The notes under the pieces: model-generated
Databases searched by the model: none
The model's input: only the letters and a program-made list of their open reading frames with translations
Told to the model about the DNA's origin: nothing
Program-made: the position numbers and the translations under genes
In this document: piece after piece, positions 9,101 through 17,487 of the stretch
Numbering within the stretch: the stretch's first letter is position 1
How the letters are laid out: every line of letters begins with the position of its first letter
Assembly (NCBI RefSeq): GCF_041361345.1
Contig: NZ_JBGKAD010000001.1
Span: 496,001 to 560,000, forward strand
DNA length: 64,000 bases
Direction: 5' to 3'
Source: Halobaculum sp. MBLA0147
GTDB lineage: Archaea; Halobacteriota; Halobacteria; Halobacteriales; Haloferacaceae

Positions 9101-9156
9101 TCGTCGCCCACGACCGATCCCGCGGCCGGATCGTACACGGTCACGCGGAGACTCAC
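6121..9156 (-). CDS. Unrecognised large membrane protein with a duplicated domain
   Basis: A 1011-residue protein I cannot place in a family. Residues 1-195 form a folded module (GGVRIRVPSTSSAVAVFNHL, then ALVVTDETV). Residues about 205-515 are a low-complexity, Pro/Gly/Asp/Ser-rich linker, probably disordered. Residues about 517-715 repeat the first module (VDFAVPTYTKAIELFQWVRE, then ADVVIRPDEDVT). Two closely spaced hydrophobic segments follow (about 785-845), then a charged region and two more (about 940-1000), giving a four-helix membrane part. The linker contains a three-copy 33-bp repeat. It stands alone between thioredoxin and a non-coding gap. Codon use is typical of the chromosome, so it is a real gene of unknown role. 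Confidence 0.75.
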   Translation of the reverse strand: MSLRVTVYDPAAGSVVGDETPRSGALETVQRDLRDGVVIAFETTHSGGHLRCALTATDGSDARTVVAEGEWEGDGYAGVQAPAWTNFTRFVEGALDTAGWRVVDDELSESVFRRVDTRAVDPVAAGESRASADAGGVRIRVPSTSSAVAVFNHLARAADGDAARVVVTDGTDGVGRDGLDALVVTDETVREPIVEPLPTGDAGGDPGTGSSPNTGTDPVGGRGVDGGETDRGATPSGTTRGAGEAAGGDRRETGPNDGSPVAPPSPDDRGAPGGLPRTDGSPTPDASPADRTSGPAGRGDRSPDPGGRRTRGEDEPRAGGEARSGDSGVPDSQSDYSRTTDEPGGDFDLSDLPGGDPFAAADDADSARVDRPDGVDSAPVDRADGVDSAPVDRADGANSLGDDAGRSPSGTTSQTDEPADRQRSPTQSPETERRTGPGAGTGERPLGGDPGETPEDGSGDTARGPASSGGPGGNGPSGGVGGGGSRRAETSGERPTGPPESSESPESPEPITGAAPDAGYELRLFEGATGRLAFSTEREAARTDDRTRWDHDNGTTLVLDPRGGYARLAVRARREGTESFLAEFRAGPEVVPPERLLATFRDTLAGTLDRLGWHPVDADADAQLVYAHAVDAGPFDPGLEGDLVDLLQAGPVDFAVPTYTKAIELFQWVRERAPEGTAIVICEAGRTEVTDGADVVIRPDEDVTTVRVVGEATERIERRALEPRAAAATDALETVAEAVRDETGPNDPVDSYVAELLTRRVPSEQRLAFVATETPNRWLDTATAWATIGAVVTTTLTLVVAGFAGSFAGLGGGAVGLAGVEAFPAAPAWVQALVAVATLTAAAAGPATVHPTVAGWLARLRAWRTYPPVSESAVFPGSRGALLDATGEVGDTVGERLRRLHDSYEAAPNAPADSYRAFVDAAVLDGSLPGLGAADPARTRFDRLVTVAGGLVLGPLVGLVCAGAVYAGLVTASVRPGAVAGLSGVVVVGTLLVGATVALARAEGYTLADLP
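7969..8067. repeat. 33-bp tandem repeat inside the large membrane protein gene (three copies)
   Basis: Units start at 7969, 8002 and 8035. The first two are identical, and the third differs at a few bases. Each encodes 11 residues of the acidic linker (variants of VDSAPVDRADG), so copy-number change keeps the frame. Confidence 0.85.
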
Positions 9157-9650
9157 GGCCGATCACCCCCACGGCGACCGGGCGCTGTCGTCCGACCTGC
9201 GACTGCCGTCCACTCCCCGGCGGTGGCTGATCGAGGACAGTCCACTGTCGAGGAGTCGACGGTGCGACGGCGTCTGCGGTACTCACTACGGTCCGTCACA
9301 GCGGTTCGAACGTACCTGACGCTGGCCGTCGCGGGCGGAACGGTCGTCGTAGCCGTCGACGCCGACCGGTTCGTCGTCTGTCCCGTGGTGGACACCACTG
9401 TCGCTCGTCGATTCACGACCGGGCAGCAAAAATCCTCCCACCGACTCGGCTCTCCCGTCCGGCTTCGGCGTCGGAGCGCGAAGACCAGCCGCCGCGCTCC
9501 CGACGACGGCGTCGACACTCACGGCAGCAGAGAGGTCGCAGACGGCCTCGTCCGCGTCGCGCCGCTCTCGACCCCGACGGAGAGGGCGGGTTGGCCACAC
9601 TGCACCACCTGCGATCCGGACGGCGGGTCGAACCGGCCGCGTCGCGCGCG
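9157..9650. other. Non-coding gap downstream of the winged-helix gene
   Basis: About 494 bp. A plus-strand frame from a GTG at 9223 is open to 9774 with one hydrophobic patch, but it runs 124 bp into the opposite-strand regulator and resembles nothing known. I do not call a gene here. The region should hold the promoter of the large membrane protein. Confidence 0.45.
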
Positions 9651-9956
9651 TCAGCCCTCGAGTTCCGGCGCGTCCTCGATCCGCATCCCACCGATCTTGT
9701 CGGTGATCTCGTCGAGTTTCCCGTCTAGGTCCTCCACGAACTCCGCGGTGCGCTCCGTCGTGATCGCTCCCTGACTCGACGGCTCGATGAGGTTCTCCTC
9801 CTCCAAGACACGCAGCGAGTACCGAACCTTGTGGTGCGGGTACCCCGTCTCGTTGGACATCTTCACGATCCCGATCGGCTCGTTCTCGATCACCATCCGG
9901 AGAACCTTCAGGTGTCGCTCCAGCATGTCGACTTCCTTCTCCAGTCGATCTATCAT
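9651..9956 (-). CDS. Winged-helix DNA-binding protein (purA-adjacent)
   Basis: A 101-residue protein with a leading amphipathic helix (MIDRLEKEVDMLERHLKVLR) followed by a winged helix-turn-helix: IVKMSNETGYPHHKVRYSLRVLEEENLIEPS. It is probably a small transcription factor. The start at 9956 is supported by a TTTAAA box 28-33 bp upstream, which fits a leaderless transcript. It is divergent from purA with a 279-bp shared spacer, so control of purA is possible but unproven. Confidence 0.85.
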   Translation of the reverse strand: MIDRLEKEVDMLERHLKVLRMVIENEPIGIVKMSNETGYPHHKVRYSLRVLEEENLIEPSSQGAITTERTAEFVEDLDGKLDEITDKIGGMRIEDAPELEG

Positions 9957-9983
9957 GGCACTTGTTAACTTGTCTCTACCCGA

Positions 9984-9989
9984 TTTAAA
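9984..9989 (-). promoter_or_regulatory. TATA box of the winged-helix gene
   Basis: TTTAAA is centred about 30 bp before the ATG at 9956. This spacing predicts transcription starting at or next to the start codon. Confidence 0.6.
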
Positions 9990-10235
9990 GCTTCTCCCTC
10001 GCGGCGACGACCGGCGACGGTCGTCGCCACGAGTCGGAGACGAGTGGGAGCCGGCGCGCGGTCGGCCGGTCGCCACCACGTGACTCGGTAACTCGCCTTC
10101 CAGTTTTCGAGCGCCGTAGTTAAACCTTCGGAGCGGCGACCGCCTCCTCGGCGGTCCCTCACAGTCCGCACGTCGGGGCGCCCGCTCCGGGCGACCGTAA
10201 TCGATTTCCCCCACCCTTCTGAAGGTGCGGCCGGT

Positions 10236-11573
10236 ATGACTGTCACCATCGTCGGCACCCAGCTGGGTGACGAGGGGAAGGGAGCCCTCGTCGACCGCTA
10301 CGGCGGGGCCGCCGACGTCGTCGTACGGTACCAGGGCGGCGACAACGCCGGCCACACGGTCGTCGAAGACGGCGAGGAGTACGCCCTGTCGTTGGTCCCC
10401 TCGGGTGCGATCCGCGGCAAGACCGGCGTCCTCGGGAACGGCTGTGTCGTCAACCCCGAGACGCTGTTCGACGAACTCGACGCGTTGCACGACCGCGGCC
10501 TCGACCCCGACGTGCGCGTCGCTCGCCGCGCACACGTCATCCTCCCGTACCACCGTCGCCTCGACGGCATCGAGGAGGAGGCGAAGGCGGAGGACGGCGA
10601 GGCTATCGGGACGACCGGCCGCGGCATCGGCCCGACCTACGAGGACAAGGCCGGCCGCCGAGGCGTCCGTGTCGGCGACCTCACCGACCCGGACGTGCTC
10701 CGCGAGAAGTTGGAGTACGTCGTCCCGCAGAAGCGCGCGGTGATCGAGGAGGTGTACGGCTTGGAGGCCGGCGCAGAGTGTGACGTGGACGCGCTCCACG
10801 AGCAGTACGCCGAGTACGGTCGCCGACTCGCCGACGAGGGGATGCTGGTCGACTGTGGCCCGTTCCTCGCCGAGCGGCGTGCGGCCGGCGACAACCTCGT
10901 CTTCGAGGGCGCACAGGGCACACTCATCGACGTAGACCACGGGAACTACCCGTTCGTCACCTCCTCGAACCCCACCGCGGGCGGCGCGACGACCGGGACC
11001 GGGCTCGGCCCGACGGTCGTCGGCGACGGCGAGGTCGTCGGCGTCGTGAAGGCGTACCTCTCGCGGGTCGGCTCCGGCGCGATGCCGACGGAGTTGGACG
11101 GGGGCGACCACGAGGAGGCACTCGCGAGCGATATCCGCGAGCGCGGCGGCGAGTTCGGCACTGTCACCGGTCGCCCGCGTCGGATCGGCTGGCTCGACGT
11201 GCCCGTGTTGCGCCACGCCGCTCGTGTCAACGGTCTGACGGGAATCTCGCTGAACCACCTCGACGTGCTCGGGGGGCTCGACGAGTTGGCCGTCGGGCAC
11301 GCGTACGAACTGGACGGCGACGTGATCGAGACGGTGCCGGCGACGGCCGAACAGTGGGCGCGGTGTGAGCCGGTGCGCCGCGAGTTCGAGCCGTGGCCGG
11401 ACGTCGACTGGGACGCCGTCGCCGCGGAGGGGTACGAGGCGTTGCCCGAGGCGGCGAAGACGTACGTGGAGTACGTCGAGGCCGAGACCGGCGTGGAGGT
11501 GTACGCGGTCGGCGTCGGGCCCGACCGCGCGCAGACCATCGAGCGCGTCGACCCGTGGGAGCGGGTGGACTGA
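10236..11573 (+). CDS. purA: Adenylosuccinate synthetase
   Basis: The 445-residue product matches PurA, which joins IMP and aspartate using GTP in the first committed step of AMP synthesis. The N-terminal GTP-binding loop reads TQLGDEGKGALVD, with the catalytic Asp in it. GDNAGHTVV, TGRGIGPTYEDKAGRRGVRV, GAQGTLIDVDHGNYPFVTSS and VTGRPRRIGWLDV are all present. Length is normal for the family. It is preceded by an imperfect hairpin (10207-10222) directly before the start, and its divergent neighbour encodes a winged-helix protein. Confidence 0.97.
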   Translation: MTVTIVGTQLGDEGKGALVDRYGGAADVVVRYQGGDNAGHTVVEDGEEYALSLVPSGAIRGKTGVLGNGCVVNPETLFDELDALHDRGLDPDVRVARRAHVILPYHRRLDGIEEEAKAEDGEAIGTTGRGIGPTYEDKAGRRGVRVGDLTDPDVLREKLEYVVPQKRAVIEEVYGLEAGAECDVDALHEQYAEYGRRLADEGMLVDCGPFLAERRAAGDNLVFEGAQGTLIDVDHGNYPFVTSSNPTAGGATTGTGLGPTVVGDGEVVGVVKAYLSRVGSGAMPTELDGGDHEEALASDIRERGGEFGTVTGRPRRIGWLDVPVLRHAARVNGLTGISLNHLDVLGGLDELAVGHAYELDGDVIETVPATAEQWARCEPVRREFEPWPDVDWDAVAAEGYEALPEAAKTYVEYVEAETGVEVYAVGVGPDRAQTIERVDPWERVD

Positions 11574-11685
11574 GCGGCGGGTCGTCTGTCGGAACCTGCT
11601 GGGCGTGACCGAGAGTCGGTCGGACGGACGCCGACCACCCCTCTCGGAGTGACTCTTATCGACGGTGACGAACTACTTCTACTCG

Positions 11686-12129
11686 ATGCCGACGGCAGAC
11701 GACAGTCGAGGCGAGATCGACGAGGTGGACCCGGTGAGCACCGTCGTCGAGCAGGTTCTCGCCGACCACCCGGTCTCGATCGGGTTCCTCTTCGGGTCAC
11801 TGGCGCGTGGCGACGAGTGGGCCGGGAGTGACGTGGACGTCGCCGTCGTGTTCGAGTCGTCCGACGACCGGACTGCGGGCCGCCGTCGGCTGTCTCTCGG
11901 AGCCGATCTGGCGACCGCTCTCGGCACCGACGAGGTCGACGTCGTCGACCTCCGTCGCGCCGACTCGGGTGTCGTCCGATCCGTGCTAGACCACGGTGAC
12001 CGACTGATCGGCGACGACGACCGAGAACGTCGGCTCCGATCCGAGCTGGCGCCGCCGGACGACGGGGGACCCTCGCCAGCCGAGCGGTTCGACGCGGCAT
12101 TGGAGGCGATGGAGAGTCACCTCCGATGA
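11686..12129 (+). CDS. MNT-type nucleotidyltransferase domain protein, orphan
   Basis: About 147 residues with a minimal nucleotidyltransferase core: GFLFGSLARGDEWAGSDVDVAVVFES carries the GS motif and the two catalytic Asp residues, and a third acidic residue lies in DEVDVVDLRRA. Family members (MntA) AMPylate and silence a HEPN ribonuclease toxin encoded beside them. No HEPN partner follows: the next gene is malic enzyme on the other strand, so this copy looks orphaned. The ATG at 11686 is preferred; an in-frame GTG at 11665 is the alternative. Confidence 0.8.
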   Translation: MPTADDSRGEIDEVDPVSTVVEQVLADHPVSIGFLFGSLARGDEWAGSDVDVAVVFESSDDRTAGRRRLSLGADLATALGTDEVDVVDLRRADSGVVRSVLDHGDRLIGDDDRERRLRSELAPPDDGGPSPAERFDAALEAMESHLR

Positions 12130-12236
12130 CGCTCTCGGAGGCTACGTGACCGATCGTCGACGGCGTCTCGTGAGAGAAGCCCGCACTACACGGGGGGTGA
12201 ACCGTCGGGCTGCCGCCCGAGGGTGGGTACTTCGGT

Positions 12237-14495
12237 CTACTCGTCTTGCGCGTCCACCACGGCGACGCCGGCGAGGTTCACGATGTCTTTCACCTCGTCG
12301 CCACGCTGGAGCACGTGGACCGGCTCGTCCATCCCGACGAGCATCGGGCCGATGGCCTCCGCGCCGCCGAGCCGCTGGAGCAGTTTGTAGCCGATATTGC
12401 CCGACTCCAGGTTCGGGAAGATCAACACGTTCGCGGGGTCGTCCAACTCCGCGAACTCGTAGGTGTCCTCGAGGATGTCCTCGACGACGGCCGTGTCCGC
12501 CTGCATCTCTCCGTCGACCGGGAAGTCCACCTCGTCGTCGCCGTGGAGCAGTTCCACCGCCTCTCGCGAGGTTCGAGTGGAGGTGTCGTCGACCGATCCG
12601 AAGTTGGAGTACGACAGCATCGCCGCCCGCGGGTCGACGTTGAACCGCCGCGCCAGGTCCGCGGTGTGTTTCGTCACCTCCGCGAGGGTGTCCGCGTCCG
12701 GGTCGCGGTTCACCGTCGCGTCCGCACAGAAGATCACCCGGTTCTTGAACGTCAGCATGTAGACGCCCGCGACGTGTTCGGTGTCCTCCGCAGCCCCGAT
12801 GACCTCCAGCGGCGGGCGCAACGCGGACGGGTAGTGGTGGGTCAACCCCGTCAGCAGGGCGTCGGCGTCGTCCTCCTCGACCATCACCGAGCCGAAGTAG
12901 TTGGTGTCCGTCCGCACCAGGTCGCCCGCCTCCGTCCGCGTGACCCCGTCGCGGCTCCGCATCTCGTACAGTCGGTCCGCGTACCGCTCCGTGTCGTCGC
13001 TGGCGGCGGGGTCGACGACCGTCGGCTCGAAGTCGAGGCCGAGTCGCTCCGTCTCCGCCCGGATCGTGTCGCCGTCACCCAACAGGACGGGGTCGGCGAT
13101 CCCCTGCTCGTTGAGCTGGTAGGCGGCGCGGATCATCTTCTCGTCGGTCCCCTCCGCGAGGGCGACGCACTTGGGGTCCGACTTCGCCTTGTTCAACACG
13201 ACGCGCATCATCTCGCGGCTCTTGCCGAGCCGTGCCTCCAGGCGCTCGGCGTACGCGTCGGGATCGATCTCCCGACGGGCACAACCGGACTCCATCGCCG
13301 CCTCCGCGACGGCCGGCGCGACCTCGAACAGCACGCGCGGGTCCAGCGGCTTCGGGATCACGTAGTCCGGACCGTACTGGAGCGGCTGGTCGCCGTACGC
13401 CTTCACGACGGCGTCGGGCACGTCCTGGCGTGCCAACTCCGCCAGCGCCTCGGCTGCGGCGCGTTTCATCTCTTCGTCGATGTCCGTCGCACGCACGTCG
13501 AGTGCCCCACGGAAGATGAACGGGAACCCGAGCACGTTGTTCACCTGGTTGGGGTAGTCCGACCGGCCGGTCGCCATCACCACGGTGTCCTCGCGGGCGG
13601 CCTTCGCGGACTCGTAGTCGATCTCCGGGTCCGGGTTCGCCATCGCGAAGATGATCGGGTTCTCCGCCATCGAGCGCACCATCTCCTGGTCGACGATCCC
13701 GCCGACAGAGAGGCCGACGAACACGTCTGCCCCCGCCATCGCGTCTGCCAGACCACCCTCCGGCACGTCGCGGGCGAACTCCCGTTTGAACTCGTTCACG
13801 TCGCCCGACTCGGCGCGGTCCTCGGTGATGATCCCCGAGGAGTCACACATCGTGATGTTCTCGCGACGGGCACCCAGCGAGAGGTAGAACCGTGCGGTGG
13901 CGATCGCCGACGCGCCGGCTCCCGAGAAGACGATCTCCAGGTCCTCGATGTCCTTCCCGCCGATGTCGGCGGCGTTGATCAGCGCCGCCCCGGAGATGAT
14001 CGCCGTCCCGTGTTGGTCGTCGTGGAACACGGGCACGTCCATCTCCTCGCGGAGTCGCTCTTCGATCTCGAAACACTCCGGCGCCGTGATGTCCTCCAAG
14101 TTGATCCCGCCGAAGGTGGGCTCCATCGCCGAGACGGAGCGGACGAACTCGTCGACGTCGGTCTCGTCGAGTTCGACGTCGAACACGTCGATGTCCGCGA
14201 ACCGCTTGAACAGAACACCCTTCCCCTCCATGACGGGTTTCGAGGCCTGTGCGCCGATGTCGCCGAGACCGAGCACCGCCGAGCCGTTCGAGACGACGCC
14301 GACGAGGTTCCCCTTCGCCGTGTACTCGTAGGCACGTTCCGGGTCCGCGTCGATGTCGCGACACGGCGCCGCGACACCCGGCGAGTACGCCAGCGAGAGG
14401 TCGCGTTGCGTGTTCGTCGGTTTCGTCGTCGCGATCTCCAACTTCCCCGAGGGCTCCTCGCGGTGGTACTCGCGTGCGTCGTCGTCCAGTCCCAT
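12237..14495 (-). CDS. maeB: NADP-dependent malic enzyme fused to a phosphotransacetylase-like domain
   Basis: A MaeB-type protein of about 752 residues. The N-terminal half decarboxylates malate to pyruvate. It shows [43 protein letters not shown] (metal-binding Asp residues) and [11 protein letters not shown] (NADP fold). From about residue 425 a phosphotransacetylase-like domain follows ([21 protein letters not shown] ... [15 protein letters not shown]). In this family that domain is thought to be regulatory rather than catalytic. The ATG at 14495 is preferred over a GTG two codons upstream. It feeds pyruvate and NADPH to central metabolism. Confidence 0.94.
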   Translation of the reverse strand: MGLDDDAREYHREEPSGKLEIATTKPTNTQRDLSLAYSPGVAAPCRDIDADPERAYEYTAKGNLVGVVSNGSAVLGLGDIGAQASKPVMEGKGVLFKRFADIDVFDVELDETDVDEFVRSVSAMEPTFGGINLEDITAPECFEIEERLREEMDVPVFHDDQHGTAIISGAALINAADIGGKDIEDLEIVFSGAGASAIATARFYLSLGARRENITMCDSSGIITEDRAESGDVNEFKREFARDVPEGGLADAMAGADVFVGLSVGGIVDQEMVRSMAENPIIFAMANPDPEIDYESAKAAREDTVVMATGRSDYPNQVNNVLGFPFIFRGALDVRATDIDEEMKRAAAEALAELARQDVPDAVVKAYGDQPLQYGPDYVIPKPLDPRVLFEVAPAVAEAAMESGCARREIDPDAYAERLEARLGKSREMMRVVLNKAKSDPKCVALAEGTDEKMIRAAYQLNEQGIADPVLLGDGDTIRAETERLGLDFEPTVVDPAASDDTERYADRLYEMRSRDGVTRTEAGDLVRTDTNYFGSVMVEEDDADALLTGLTHHYPSALRPPLEVIGAAEDTEHVAGVYMLTFKNRVIFCADATVNRDPDADTLAEVTKHTADLARRFNVDPRAAMLSYSNFGSVDDTSTRTSREAVELLHGDDEVDFPVDGEMQADTAVVEDILEDTYEFAELDDPANVLIFPNLESGNIGYKLLQRLGGAEAIGPMLVGMDEPVHVLQRGDEVKDIVNLAGVAVVDAQDE

Positions 14496-14660
14496 GTCCA
14501 CCCCAACCGGCGGCGCGAGGAAAAACGTACCTACATACGTAGCGGAGTTGTGTGACTCGGTCTCGTGGACCGAGCCCGTCGCAGCCCGGCGATATCGGTG
14601 GTGACCGGACGGACCGCTCCGATCCGCCCGGGACCTCGAAGCGGCCGACGACGCTCTCCG

Positions 14661-15932
14661 TCAGGCCCACCGGTCGTCGTCCGACTCGTCGCCGCGACTA
14701 CCCCGCCCACCGGAGGAGTCACCGGAGGGGTCCGCCGAGGTGCCGGTGTCGTCCAACAGGTCCTCGGCGTCGGCGTACTCACCGCCGGTCGACCGCCCGG
14801 TGTCGTCGGGCGCCCCAGTCTCCGTCGGGTCGCTCCGTCCGCCCGTCGGGCGGTCGCCGCGGTCGTCCGGTCCGCCCGGTCCGCCGCCGGCGGCCGCGGG
14901 CGTCGCACCCGGTGGCCCGCCGTCGTCCAACAGCGACGGGGCCAGAATGTCGAACGACGGCTCGAACCCGGCCAGCGACCGGAGCTCGTAGGTGCGCGTG
15001 TACGTCTTCGTCACGACGTTCACCGGGAGGACGACGGCGACGAGCATCGCGGGGACCCACACGGCGAGCCCGGCGAGCAGCCCGATCCCGAACCCGAGCG
15101 GACCACCACCGGCCGTCCCGGCGACCGCACCCGCGAGGAGTCCGACGACGACGGCGACGATCGTCACCGGGATCGCACCCACGAGCAGCAGGAACGTGCG
15201 AACGATCCCGACCCCGATCCCGACCAGCGTGTGCAACAGGACGTAGACGACCGTCTGTTTCAACTGGTCACGGAGCACGGGGTAGAGTTCGCGCCACCCG
15301 CCTAGCACCGTCTCCTCCGTCGCCACCATCACCGGGACGACGAACTGGTTCGTGAACGACTGGACGAGCCCGACGACGAACGCGAGTAGTCCGAAGACGA
15401 GCACCGCCAGTGCGATTCCGACGAACCCGATCCCGGAGAGAACGTCGAGACTCACGACGCCGGTCACTGCCGCGAGGACCACCGCCAACGGTGGCACCAA
15501 GACGAGCAGTGTCAGTCCGATCCGGAAGGCGAACAGACGGACGCCCGCGCCGAGTCGGTCGCCGAAACTCGACCGGACGTGGACCTCGTCGGTCGCGAGC
15601 GCGTCGACGAAGACGAACTCCATCACCGCGCCGACGAGCGAGAAGGCGATCCCGAGGACGAGGATCACGCCGACGACGGCGAGTATCACGCCGAGTTCCG
15701 GCGACACGGGGAGTTGCCCCGGATCCGTCGGGGGTGCGTCCGGTCCGTCACCCATCCCGCCGAAGCCGTCGCCGACGTTCGTCACGTTCGAGAACTGGCC
15801 GGCGATCCCACCGGTCCCCAGGAAGAAGGTGATCAACGCCAGCCGACCCCACCGCCCCAGCGAGAACGGGGTGAGGAACGCCCGCGTGGCGTCGACGGCG
15901 TCGTCGATGGCGTCGATCGCGTACCAAGACAT
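14661..15932 (-). CDS. Haloarchaeal multi-pass membrane protein of unknown function
   Basis: About 423 residues. The N-terminus MSWYAIDAIDDAVDATRAFL is followed by LGRWGRLALITFFLG. Five to seven hydrophobic segments then lie between about residues 75 and 330, including FVFVDALATDEVHVR before an RFAF-like turn. The C-terminal 90 residues are Gly/Asp/Pro-rich and probably disordered. This pattern is common to a conserved haloarchaeal membrane family with no known activity. The ATG at 15932 is preferred to the GTG three codons earlier because WYAIDAIDDA begins the conserved part. Confidence 0.75.
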   Translation of the reverse strand: MSWYAIDAIDDAVDATRAFLTPFSLGRWGRLALITFFLGTGGIAGQFSNVTNVGDGFGGMGDGPDAPPTDPGQLPVSPELGVILAVVGVILVLGIAFSLVGAVMEFVFVDALATDEVHVRSSFGDRLGAGVRLFAFRIGLTLLVLVPPLAVVLAAVTGVVSLDVLSGIGFVGIALAVLVFGLLAFVVGLVQSFTNQFVVPVMVATEETVLGGWRELYPVLRDQLKQTVVYVLLHTLVGIGVGIVRTFLLLVGAIPVTIVAVVVGLLAGAVAGTAGGGPLGFGIGLLAGLAVWVPAMLVAVVLPVNVVTKTYTRTYELRSLAGFEPSFDILAPSLLDDGGPPGATPAAAGGGPGGPDDRGDRPTGGRSDPTETGAPDDTGRSTGGEYADAEDLLDDTGTSADPSGDSSGGRGSRGDESDDDRWA

Positions 15933-16077
15933 GTTCGACACGTCTCGTTCTCCGTAAAAGTGCGTTCCCGTTCGTTACAGACTCCGAGACACAGGGGGTA
16001 GTGGTCCCACCGACGACGTGCGAGTGTCCTCTCCACGGTCGTCCGGCGTTCTCGTCCACGAGGGTGTGACCGTCCGG

Positions 16078-17295
16078 CTACCTCGGGTCGACCACGTCGG
16101 GCCGTTCGAGTGCGAGTCCGTCGACGGAGACGGTCGTCGTCGGCCACTCGCCGGTCGTGGTGACGAGTTCGACCCCCTCATCGGTCACGAGCGCCGTGTC
16201 CTCGCTCTTCGCGCCGGCGACCGTCGGGTTCCAGGCGTACGCGGCCGGCGCGACGACCGGCGCGTCCGAGTCCGGCGTCGCGATCCACTCGCGACCGGCG
16301 TACCCCGTCCCCCCGCCCTGGTGGTGTTCGCGCCACTCCCCCTCGTATCCGGCGTCCGCGTAGGCCGTCTGGATCGCGTCGAACACCGCACTCGCGCGGC
16401 CGATCGTGCCCGTGTCGATCTCGGCGGCGGTCGTGTCCGGGTCACCGGTGTCCGACTCGCCGGCTGCGTTCGTCGCGTCTTCGGCGTCGGCGGTGTCGCC
16501 GTCGCCGTGCCCCTCGACCGCCTCGCCGCCCGCGACGCGCTCGGTCGCCGCCAGCGCCGCCGTCTCGACCCGTCGCGCCGCGTCGTGGTGGGCCGCGAGC
16601 CACTCGGGTGGGTCGAAGGCGACGGTCCGCGTACAGGAGACGTACATACCACCCCGACGGGCGGTCACCGAGACGACTGCGTACTCGCCGAGTCGTTCCG
16701 TGGTCGGCGTCGGGTGTCGGTACGCCGGTGCGCGCTCGCCGCCGCCGACGAGCACCACCGGCGCGTCGATGTCCCGGCCGGCGAGGCCGACGCGGAGCGC
16801 GGCCGCGACCTCGCGTTCGGTGTCGTCCGGCTGGAGCTCCCGACACACTCGCTCGACGGCCGCGCCGACCGCACCACCCAGACGGCGGTACCGCTCGCGG
16901 TCCGCCTCCGTCAACCGGAGTCTGAGTCGGGTGGCGTCGAGCGACGCCAGCCCCGGCACGTCGAAGTCCGCCGCAGCCGCGTTCGGCGAGCGAGCGGCGA
17001 CCGCCGTCGGGAGCGTCGTCTCGTGCCACGGGTCCGCGACGACGGACATCGACAGTTCCGGCGGCAACTCCTCCGCCGCGAGTCGCTCCGCCTCGATCGC
17101 GTTCGTGACGACCTGCCACTCCCCGTCGCCGAGGTAGCCGACCGCCGCCTCGCCGACGGTCGCCGTCCGGTCGACGCGGTTGTCGCCCCCGCCCGTCGCC
17201 CACGCGAAGCTGTCGGGACGGCCCAGCCACACCGCCTCGTACCCCTCGGCGTCGAGGAGCGCGTCGAGTCGCGCCGCGCGCTCGTCTACGTTCAT
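16078..17295 (-). CDS. M24 (pita-bread) peptidase homologue lacking most metal ligands
   Basis: 405 residues with an N-terminal creatinase-like domain (LDALLDAEGYEAVWLGRPDSFAWATGG) and a C-terminal M24 fold. In active enzymes two Asp residues occupy the motif seen here as VSVTARRGGMYVSCTRT; both are Ser. The His and first Glu ligands are also missing from the GGGTGYAGRE and WNPTVAG regions, and only the last (SEDTALVTDEG) remains. It is therefore unlikely to be a metallopeptidase and may be a binding or regulatory relative. An acidic insert interrupts the domain at about residues 275-305. It is divergent from the heme A synthase-like gene. Confidence 0.75.
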   Translation of the reverse strand: MNVDERAARLDALLDAEGYEAVWLGRPDSFAWATGGGDNRVDRTATVGEAAVGYLGDGEWQVVTNAIEAERLAAEELPPELSMSVVADPWHETTLPTAVAARSPNAAAADFDVPGLASLDATRLRLRLTEADRERYRRLGGAVGAAVERVCRELQPDDTEREVAAALRVGLAGRDIDAPVVLVGGGERAPAYRHPTPTTERLGEYAVVSVTARRGGMYVSCTRTVAFDPPEWLAAHHDAARRVETAALAATERVAGGEAVEGHGDGDTADAEDATNAAGESDTGDPDTTAAEIDTGTIGRASAVFDAIQTAYADAGYEGEWREHHQGGGTGYAGREWIATPDSDAPVVAPAAYAWNPTVAGAKSEDTALVTDEGVELVTTTGEWPTTTVSVDGLALERPDVVDPR

Positions 17296-17452
17296 ACCCA
17301 CCCGTGTCCGCCGAGTGGCTTCAGCGGTGTGGTCGGTGGCGGTACTCTCCCGTGCGGTGTCGCCGTCCCAGCCGCCGAGTGTCTGCCTCGACGACAGTCC
17401 AGCGTTCCCCGTGACGACCGCCGACCGTCCCACGCTGCGGGGGAGTCAGACA

Positions 17453-17460
17453 GGTATAAG
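17453..17460 (+). promoter_or_regulatory. TATA box of the ctaA-like gene
   Basis: GGTATAAG ends 27 bp before the ATG at 17488, consistent with a leaderless transcript. Confidence 0.6.
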
Positions 17461-17487
17461 CCCGGCGAGCCCCGGTCTCCGACGACG

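Noticed and set aside
9223-9774. Plus-strand gene between the large membrane protein and the winged-helix gene
   Set aside because: It has one hydrophobic stretch but runs deep into the winged-helix gene on the other strand and then becomes Ser/Arg-rich noise. No homology recognised.
9957-11300. Long minus-strand frame extending the winged-helix gene upstream across purA
   Set aside because: It is in frame by chance and antisense to purA. The TATA box at 9984 and domain conservation place the start at 9956.
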